A DNA stretch of 64,000 bases. It comes from Paenibacillus sp. HW567 (GTDB lineage Bacteria > Bacillota > Bacilli > Paenibacillales > Paenibacillaceae). The notes beneath the pieces were generated by a model that made no database searches, was not told where the DNA came from, and worked only from the letters and a program-made list of their open reading frames with translations. Of the stretch, positions 58,210 through 64,000 are shown piece after piece (positions within the stretch are counted from its first letter, which is position 1; each line of letters begins with the position of its first letter). The stretch lies in NCBI RefSeq assembly GCF_000374185.1, contig NZ_KB910518.1:3233687-3297686 (forward strand), written 5' to 3'. The translations under genes and the position numbers were made by a program.

Positions 58210-58238
58210 ATATTACGTTTATTCTAAACATAGTTCAA
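58210..58238 (-). promoter_or_regulatory. Candidate promoter of the nifENX-like operon
   Basis: Minus-strand TTGAAC (58238-58233), 17-bp spacer, TAATAT (58215-58210), about 43 bp before the ATG. Confidence 0.55.
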
Positions 58239-58275
58239 TCTCGAAACCCATACTCCTGCATATTGTCATTGAATA

Positions 58276-58292
58276 TGTAATTATTTATGACC
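58276..58292. promoter_or_regulatory. Near-consensus GlnR/TnrA-type box
   Basis: TGTAATTATTTATGACC matches TGTNA-N7-TNACA except for the last base. Centre about 46 bp upstream of the -35 of the nifENX-like operon. The rest of the 420-bp gap (58293-58540) shows nothing recognisable. Confidence 0.55.
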
Positions 58293-58540
58293 AATAACTA
58301 ACATTAAGCGTTTACAACTGGTTTTTGTTTAGGTTTTCTTATTGATTGATGAACGAAAATATGACAATGCAGCAGACGTATTTACCGTAAAAAGCGGATT
58401 CATCCGCCTATTTCCGAAACCAGAAATTGTATTTTTTGTGAACGCTGGAACAAACCATCTGGCTCATTGACATCTAATGACATTTTCCTCATAGGCTTCC
58501 TGCTACCTCCGCACAGTTGCCACCCCACCCTGCCACCGCA

Positions 58541-58576
58541 CAAAAAAGCACCTCTTTTTTACATAAGAGGTGCTTG
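58541..58576 (-). terminator. Terminator of the small secreted protein gene
   Basis: AAGCACCTCTT/AAGAGGTGCTT perfect stem with T-run on the minus strand. Confidence 0.85.
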
Positions 58577-58589
58577 ACATTTGTATTTC

Positions 58590-59102
58590 TTAGATACTGT
58601 ATGCAGAAAAATTAAGATGGTAGGCTGGTGGAGACGTAAAGTTAGGAGCGTCTACAACTACGTATACAGTAGCTCCAGGTGGTACAAAAACATTCCCAAA
58701 AGCTTGTGGTTCACTAGTGCCTGCTTTATCCGTGTAGAGAACTGAGGTCTCACCATAACCGTTATTATAGTTGATTTTCAACCCAGCCCTAGTTGGTCCA
58801 TTACCCGAAAATCCACCTACTGTTACATATACTCTTTTAAATTCAGATGATGTATTGGTCCATTTAAACCAGTCACTATCTGTTGAACTCTGAATAAAGA
58901 GGTCATAAATAACTCCACCATACTCATTAAGTACTAGAGATATAGCAGATGCTTGCGTATCACCTATGCCTACAATATAGGGAGTTACTGTAGCCGCAGA
59001 AGCAACTTTAGCAGTGTTTGAATCTTCGGCAAATGCGGATGCCGATGGAATCATAACTACTGCAACTGTAAGAAGTACAGATAAGAACTTTTTAATTTTC
59101 AC
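58590..59102 (-). CDS. Small secreted beta-sandwich protein (PPC-like)
   Basis: 170 residues from a GTG at 59102 (GGAAG five bases upstream). Signal peptide KKFLSVLLTVAVVMIPSASAFAE. The mature part is beta-rich, with SSTDSDWFKWTNTSSEFKRVYVTVGGF and FVPPGATVYVVVDAPNFTS, resembling the bacterial pre-peptidase C-terminal type of domain, but with no catalytic partner. AT-richer than its neighbours. Function unknown. Confidence 0.7.
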   Translation of the reverse strand: MKIKKFLSVLLTVAVVMIPSASAFAEDSNTAKVASAATVTPYIVGIGDTQASAISLVLNEYGGVIYDLFIQSSTDSDWFKWTNTSSEFKRVYVTVGGFSGNGPTRAGLKINYNNGYGETSVLYTDKAGTSEPQAFGNVFVPPGATVYVVVDAPNFTSPPAYHLNFSAYSI

Positions 59103-59691
59103 TATTCTTCCGCCCTTCAATACGTTTGTTAATCGGCCGATTACAAGGAATATAATAACTCCTCCCCATTAATTGAGGTATAGTCCATAGGATGTCAATT
59201 GATAGATGAATTTTTTGTTATTATTTGCCGAATGTTGTTAAATGTAATTATATTTTATTATTCTTGTCTTTTCATGCGTAACAATGAAGGAAATAAGATA
59301 CATTTATGAAAAAATAAAGACGAAAAAACAGTTCTGAAAACGAACTTATAATTCTTTCCTTTTATCTAAATATCTTCCGACTCCATTCCTTCATATCTCA
59401 CGATGTTTCAGAAAAATATCGTATAGCCTCAGGCAATCGTAAATACATCGGCGAGAAACTAACTTTACATCGTGACAATCTTAGGGACTCGGATCTGCAA
59501 TCCATTCTTCGGATTACTGAATCCTAAGAAATTCTTCAACTCTTATTCGATATCGTCTATTGTGATTTTCATACTTTGCGGAAACCCGATCCCTATACTT
59601 TCTGATATGCAAAAAAATCCCGCAAGTCATATTTTCTCACTTCGAGAATCCATGACCGGCAGGATTAAATTCAGTCTCAGACTCAAAGCGG
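59103..59691. other. Gene-poor, AT-rich stretch
   Basis: No convincing coding frame: the only frame above 70 codons (59472-59705, plus) lacks a ribosome site and family features. No repeat or terminator was recognised beyond short hairpins. Confidence 0.5.
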
Positions 59692-60123
59692 TCAGCCGCT
59701 TTTGACCACACCTTTTTTGAGAATAATATTGCCGTACAGTGCTTGTTCACCAGTAACTACGATTGCATAGGCGCTTTTGGAGCGGGTATAGAAGTCAAAA
59801 CGTGCTTCATGGGCTGTCACCGCTCGGGGATCATGTCCGGCGATAATTTCCATGTAAGTATCCCATATTACGGGTACTACCGGATCTCCGGGAACAACGC
59901 TCATCAGAGCGGCCTGATGCTCCGCATAATGATCCAGCGGAAGCAGCTCCAGGATCGCGTCCAGCAGCTCCGGAATCCCGATGCCGTCACAGCGGATCAC
60001 CCTGGAGTGCAGCGCATGCCCGGGGTAGTTGGCATCGGCGAGCACAAGCTCATCGCCATGCCCCATCTCCATCATTGTCTTCACCAGCTCGGGAGAGAGC
60101 AGCTTGGGAATTTTGTTCAGCAT
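59692..60123 (-). CDS. fucU: L-fucose mutarotase (RbsD/FucU family)
   Basis: 143 residues: MLNKIPKLLSPELVKTMMEMGHGDELVLADANYPGHAL contains the catalytic His and Asp region of FucU; C-terminal FYTRSKSAYAIVVTGEQALYGNIILKKGV is the conserved end. It interconverts L-fucose anomers before isomerisation. Last gene of the fucose operon. Confidence 0.93.
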   Translation of the reverse strand: MLNKIPKLLSPELVKTMMEMGHGDELVLADANYPGHALHSRVIRCDGIGIPELLDAILELLPLDHYAEHQAALMSVVPGDPVVPVIWDTYMEIIAGHDPRAVTAHEARFDFYTRSKSAYAIVVTGEQALYGNIILKKGVVKSG

Positions 60124-60137
60124 GACCGTTCCCTCCC

Positions 60138-60788
60138 TTACATCCCATAGAAGGATCTTAGCGCAACCAGCTCTTCGATCCGGTTCGCCGGCAGCTCCCG
60201 TTCTCCGTCAATCATGCGGGTGAGGAAGGTAAGCTTCGCCGTATACTCCAGCCGCTCCATATTCATGTAAGCGCCCATGACATCCTTGCCCCAGGACAAC
60301 GCGCCATGACTTTCCAGCAGCACGGCTGTTTTCTTGCCCAGGAACGGCATGATGGAATCGGGAACCTCCTCCGTTGATGGCGTGCCGTACTTGGCGAGCG
60401 GAATATCGCCCATGGCGATGACGGATTCCGGCATCATCATTTTATCAAGCGCTTCTCCCTTAATGGCAAAAGCAGTACCAAACGGCGGATGGGCATGGAC
60501 GACCCCGTTCATCTCAGGCAGCTCGCGGTAAATCCGCAGATGCATCTTCACTTCCGTTGAAGGTCTGTAGTCTTCATGGGCTTCCAGAATCTCCCCCTCA
60601 AGATTGACTTTAACCAGCATATGCGGCTCCAAATAGCCCTTGCTGACTCCCGTCGGGGTAGCCAGCACCTCATTTGCACTCAAGCGGGCGGATATGTTGC
60701 CGTCGTTCGCAGCGATATAATCCTTGTTGAACAGATTTCTGCCGATATCACAAATTTGCAGACGCAGCTTCTTTTCCAGCTCATCCAT
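60138..60788 (-). CDS. fucA: L-fuculose-phosphate aldolase
   Basis: 216 residues, class II aldolase: NDGNISARL, TEVKMHLRIYRELP (catalytic Glu), VVHAHPPFG (two zinc His) and ESHGALSWGKDV (third zinc His). It splits L-fuculose-1-phosphate to DHAP and L-lactaldehyde. Between fucU (14-bp gap) and the kinase gene (19-bp gap). Confidence 0.93.
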   Translation of the reverse strand: MDELEKKLRLQICDIGRNLFNKDYIAANDGNISARLSANEVLATPTGVSKGYLEPHMLVKVNLEGEILEAHEDYRPSTEVKMHLRIYRELPEMNGVVHAHPPFGTAFAIKGEALDKMMMPESVIAMGDIPLAKYGTPSTEEVPDSIMPFLGKKTAVLLESHGALSWGKDVMGAYMNMERLEYTAKLTFLTRMIDGERELPANRIEELVALRSFYGM

Positions 60789-60807
60789 GATTTACTCTCC
60801 TCTGTTT

Positions 60808-62235
60808 TCATTTATTCGGCCGATACATGCTTAAGGCTTCGGATGCGGCCACTACCCCGGCAGCCCGGCTGAAATCCAGTTCGCCCAAGGCCGCTAGCTG
60901 CACCAGCAGATTGCCTAGCGCACTCGCTTCGACAGGACCGGCAATAACCTTCTTCCCCGTGGCATCCGCTGTCAGTTGGCAGAGCAGCCGGTTCTGAATG
61001 CCCCCTCCAACCATATGGACGATGCGGATCGGCCTGCCAGTAATTTGCTCCAGTCCCTTAAGCGCCGAAGCGTAGGACTTTGCAAGACTTTCCACAATAA
61101 CCCGGACAATGGCTCCTTTGGTTTTCGGTACACGCTGTCCGGTCTTCCGGCAGTATTCAGCAATGCGTTCCGGCATATCTCCCGGCGTACGGAAGAGCGG
61201 ATCGTCAGGATTGATCCAAGAGCTTGCCGGTCCCTCATTCCCGGCAAGCTCAATCAGCTCCCCGTAGCTGAGCGCCTCCCCGGCTTCAGCCCACACTCTG
61301 CGGGTCTCCTGCAGCAGCCAGAGACCCGTAATATTCTTCAGCAGCCGGTTGCCCCCGCCGTAGCAGCTCTCATTGGTGAAGCCGTAGTCAAGGCATTGCC
61401 GGTCCAGGACCGGCGCCTTCGTCTCCATCCCAACCAAAGACCAGGTGCCGGAGCTAATAAATGCCGCACTGTCCTTATCCGCATACGGGATAGAGGCAAC
61501 GGCTGAAGCCGTGTCATGGGATGCCCCGGCGATTACATTAATTGGTCCGCAGCCAAGCTCACTGCTAAGCTCCGGCCGCAAAGAGCCGATGACAGTTCCC
61601 GCCGGCACCTGATCCGGGATCAGGCCGGCGGGGATTCCCAGCCTGCAGAATACCTCCGTGGAGAGTCTACCCGAGCGGGCATCCAGCAAACCGCTTGTGC
61701 TGAGAATCGTTCGCTCGGCGGAAGCCGCTCCCGATAATAAATAGAGGAACAAATCCGGCATCATCAGCATTTTATTGACGCTTTCCTGAAGCCGGCTATT
61801 CTCCTGAAAGTCCGCAAACAACTGATATACCGTGTTGATCGAATCCGGCTGATTGCCCGTCAGACGGAATTGCTCCTCCGGCGGCAGCAGCTCCTCCAGT
61901 CTCGTCCGGTGGGCGTCCATTCGTTGATCCCTGTAGTGATGAGGGGCATTCAGCAGTTGTCCGGCATGGTCAATATAACCGTAGTCTACACCCCACGTGT
62001 CCACACTAAGGCTGGCTATTTCGCCGTAAGCCTGGATCGCCAGCTTCAGGCCATGTTTGATCTCCTGCAGCAGCGCCGCGACATTCCAATACAAATGTCC
62101 GCCCTCCTGGACCGGCGTATTGGCAAACCGGTGAAGCTCTTCTGCTACAATCGAGTTGCCGTCATAGGTTCCCAGCATCACTCTTCCCGAGCTTGCCCCC
62201 AGATCCACGGCGAGCAGCCTTATCAGCTTACTCAT
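60808..62235 (-). CDS. fucK: FGGY-family L-fuculose/rhamnulose kinase
   Basis: About 475 residues. FGGY kinase pattern: AVDLGASSGRVMLGTYDG, SLSVDTWGVDYGYID (catalytic Asp), ASHDTASAVASIP, FISSGTWSLVGMETKAP, VHMVGGGIQNRLLCQLTAD. The sequence looks nearer to RhaB-type kinases than to E. coli FucK, as usual in Firmicutes fuc operons; context points to L-fuculose. ATG 62235 has AGGTG at six bases. Confidence 0.88.
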   Translation of the reverse strand: MSKLIRLLAVDLGASSGRVMLGTYDGNSIVAEELHRFANTPVQEGGHLYWNVAALLQEIKHGLKLAIQAYGEIASLSVDTWGVDYGYIDHAGQLLNAPHHYRDQRMDAHRTRLEELLPPEEQFRLTGNQPDSINTVYQLFADFQENSRLQESVNKMLMMPDLFLYLLSGAASAERTILSTSGLLDARSGRLSTEVFCRLGIPAGLIPDQVPAGTVIGSLRPELSSELGCGPINVIAGASHDTASAVASIPYADKDSAAFISSGTWSLVGMETKAPVLDRQCLDYGFTNESCYGGGNRLLKNITGLWLLQETRRVWAEAGEALSYGELIELAGNEGPASSWINPDDPLFRTPGDMPERIAEYCRKTGQRVPKTKGAIVRVIVESLAKSYASALKGLEQITGRPIRIVHMVGGGIQNRLLCQLTADATGKKVIAGPVEASALGNLLVQLAALGELDFSRAAGVVAASEALSMYRPNK

Positions 62236-62266
62236 TGCATGCACCTGCCCGCTTCATAGATTAGTA

Positions 62267-64000
62267 TTAATACAGCGGTCCGAAATTGCGGCAGGCCCGG
62301 TAATCGGCAGCTTCGGGAGTCTCCGTGCCGAACATCGACCAGACGCGCGGTCTGAAGATCTTCGATTCCGCTACATTGTGCATGCAAACAGGAATACGCA
62401 GCATCGAAGCCAGTGTAATCAGATCGGCCCCGATATGCCCATAGCTGATGGCGCCGTGATTGGCTCCCCAATTGTTCATTACGTCATATACGGAGCTGAA
62501 CGGGCCGGCTCCGGTAAGATTGGGTGCGAACCAGGTGGTCGGCCAGGTAGGATCAGTGCGTTCGTCCAAGGTGCGGTGCACCGCTTCGGGAAGCTCCACC
62601 GTATAGCCTTCCACCAGTTGCAGGACCGGCCCCAGCCCTTTGACCAGATTGAGACGGGCCATAGTCACAGGCATGCCGCCTTTGGTCAGATAGTCGGTGG
62701 AGAAGCCGCCCCCGCGGAAATATTCCTGCGAAGCCGGCCGGAACTCTGTAGCCTTCAGAGTGGCTTCCACCTCATCGTCCGTAATCTCCCAGAACGGCTT
62801 GATGGCAGGCTGGCCATCTGCCGTCTGTTCACCGGCGCCATCCAGCGCGGCGGAGCCGGAGTTGATCAGGTGGAGCAGACCGCCTGCCGCCTGGCCCTCA
62901 AGCTCGTAGCCGGTGACACGCTTCACGGCAGCCGGACTCCAGTAGGTGCGGACATCGGCGAAGATCTGTGCCGTATTCGTCAGCAGATAATTGAATAGCA
63001 TTGTCACGCCGTTCAGGCTGTCATTCTCCGTAGCCAGAATATAAGGCGCCCGCCTGCCGTTCCAATCGAAGGACGAATTCAGAATTGTCTCCATGAAATC
63101 GCCGTTCGGGAAGTGGTCTGTCCATTGACGCTGCCCCTGGAAGCCCGCAGCAAGCGCATTGTGGCCTTGGGCTTCCTCTTCAAATCCAAGCTCCGCCAGC
63201 ACCGGATTGCCGGCCATCAGGTCACGGCCGATAAGCGCCATCTTGACGCAGGTCTCCCACTGGGATTCCTTCACTTCATCACTGACCTGCAAATGCACCG
63301 GATTATTGTCGGGTCCCACCCGGCAGTTCTCCTTCGTCCATTTCAGCGCGCGCTTAAATTCATCTTGATCATAGATTCCCTCTTCGAAACGGCGGACGAA
63401 TTCAGACATATCAATATATTCGTTGCGCATGCCCAGATACTCCTGAAAGAATGAGTCGTTCACAATCGAACCGGCAATCCCCATAGATACCGAACCCATC
63501 GACAGATAAGAGGTCCCCTTCATAAGAGCAACCGCCAGCGCCGATCTGGCGAACTGCAGCAGCTTCGTCTGAACATCGGCAGGGATGTCTTCACTTCCCG
63601 AATCCTGCACATCCTCCCCATAGATTCCAAAGGCCGGAATGCCCTTCTGGGCATACGCCGACAGCACAGCGGCAAGGTACACGGCGCCGGGTCTTTCCGT
63701 ACCATTAAATCCCCACACCGCATGGGGAATCGTGGCATCCATATCCATCGTCTCTGAGCCATAACACCAGCAAGGCGTCACAGTGATCGACACGCCTACA
63801 CCTGCGCCGGAGAACTTAGCCTGCGCAGCCGCTGCTTCCTTCACACCGCCGATGGTGGAATCTGCAATAACGCATTCTACAGGTGAGCCGTCCGGGTAAC
63901 GCAGATTTGCCTGCAGATAAGCTGCGACCCGCTCCGCCATCCCCATCGTCTGAACCTCAAGCGATTCACGCACGCCGCGGCGTCTCCCGTCAATCGTAGG
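62267..64000 (-). CDS. fucI: L-fucose isomerase (N-terminus cut by window edge)
   Basis: The frame runs to the window edge, reading [20 protein letters not shown], so about the first dozen residues are missing. About 577 residues are visible. Conserved active-site segments are present: [27 protein letters not shown] (catalytic Glu), [13 protein letters not shown] (Asp) and [11 protein letters not shown] (His). A Mn-dependent ketol isomerase producing L-fuculose. The promoter and any regulator lie beyond the edge. Confidence 0.95.
   Translation of the reverse strand, partial: PTIDGRRRGVRESLEVQTMGMAERVAAYLQANLRYPDGSPVECVIADSTIGGVKEAAAAQAKFSGAGVGVSITVTPCWCYGSETMDMDATIPHAVWGFNGTERPGAVYLAAVLSAYAQKGIPAFGIYGEDVQDSGSEDIPADVQTKLLQFARSALAVALMKGTSYLSMGSVSMGIAGSIVNDSFFQEYLGMRNEYIDMSEFVRRFEEGIYDQDEFKRALKWTKENCRVGPDNNPVHLQVSDEVKESQWETCVKMALIGRDLMAGNPVLAELGFEEEAQGHNALAAGFQGQRQWTDHFPNGDFMETILNSSFDWNGRRAPYILATENDSLNGVTMLFNYLLTNTAQIFADVRTYWSPAAVKRVTGYELEGQAAGGLLHLINSGSAALDGAGEQTADGQPAIKPFWEITDDEVEATLKATEFRPASQEYFRGGGFSTDYLTKGGMPVTMARLNLVKGLGPVLQLVEGYTVELPEAVHRTLDERTDPTWPTTWFAPNLTGAGPFSSVYDVMNNWGANHGAISYGHIGADLITLASMLRIPVCMHNVAESKIFRPRVWSMFGTETPEAADYRACRNFGPLY

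Noticed and set aside
59472..59705. 77-residue plus-strand frame
   Set aside because: No ribosome site, low-complexity composition and overlap with fucU end.

Overview
This 64-kb window looks like a chromosomal segment of a nitrogen-fixing Paenibacillus. The grounds are strong AGGAGG-type ribosome sites, LepB/SipT-type signal peptidase, Amj, RelQ, MalK/MalR-MaeN and LrgAB homologues, TGTNA-N7-TNACA nitrogen boxes of the GlnR type, and an iron-only nitrogenase cluster. Genus placement is inference from gene content; no rRNA or tRNA gene is present.

Layout. 0-7.6 kb: C4-dicarboxylate module on the minus strand, with sensor kinase MalK, response regulator MalR, a 2-hydroxycarboxylate/malate transporter, malic enzyme and pyruvate phosphate dikinase (cut by the left edge). 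7.8-9.6 kb: small enzymes. 9.8-13.0 kb: an AT-rich island with a tyrosine recombinase whose last codons lie inside a 29-bp site. A perfect inverted copy lies 2.1 kb away. The two sites enclose two convergent, tail-overlapping genes (a ComQ/polyprenyl-synthase-like protein and a multi-span membrane protein), each starting directly after its site. This has the architecture of an invertible expression switch and is the most novel system in the window. 13-36 kb: housekeeping and accessory genes (TetR with an oxidoreductase, GGDEF and HD-GYP c-di-GMP enzymes, a RelQ-GH9-HAD-DinB gene string, signal peptidase, Amj flippase, arabinofuranosidase with a divergent regulator, LrgAB). 36.6-39.6 kb: two disrupted genes (a nitroreductase with an in-frame TAG, and a frameshifted ltrA) around an intact HxlR regulator. 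Two ~210-bp hairpin repeats with terminal inverted repeats lie at 29.8 kb and 42.1 kb in opposite orientation. 39.6-45.9 kb: acetyl-xylan-esterase-type and sugar-isomerase genes, pyridoxine kinase and others.

46-58.3 kb: iron-only nitrogenase region. anfH-anfD-anfG-anfK is followed by an unrecognised 144-aa gene and a PNPOx-fold flavoprotein gene up to a terminator. Diverging from anfH is a ferredoxin. Beyond an inserted serine-hydrolase gene lies a separate nifE-nifN-nifX-like operon. Three GlnR-type boxes sit at similar distances upstream of the proposed promoters of the Rieske oxygenase gene, the ferredoxin gene and the nifE-like operon. The anfH promoter instead has a good sigma-A sequence and repeated GAACCT hexamers. 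nifB, nifV, nifU and nifS are not in the window, so cofactor precursor and homocitrate must be supplied from elsewhere.

58.5-64 kb: a small secreted protein, a gene-poor stretch, and an L-fucose operon (fucI cut by the right edge, FGGY kinase, fucA, fucU).
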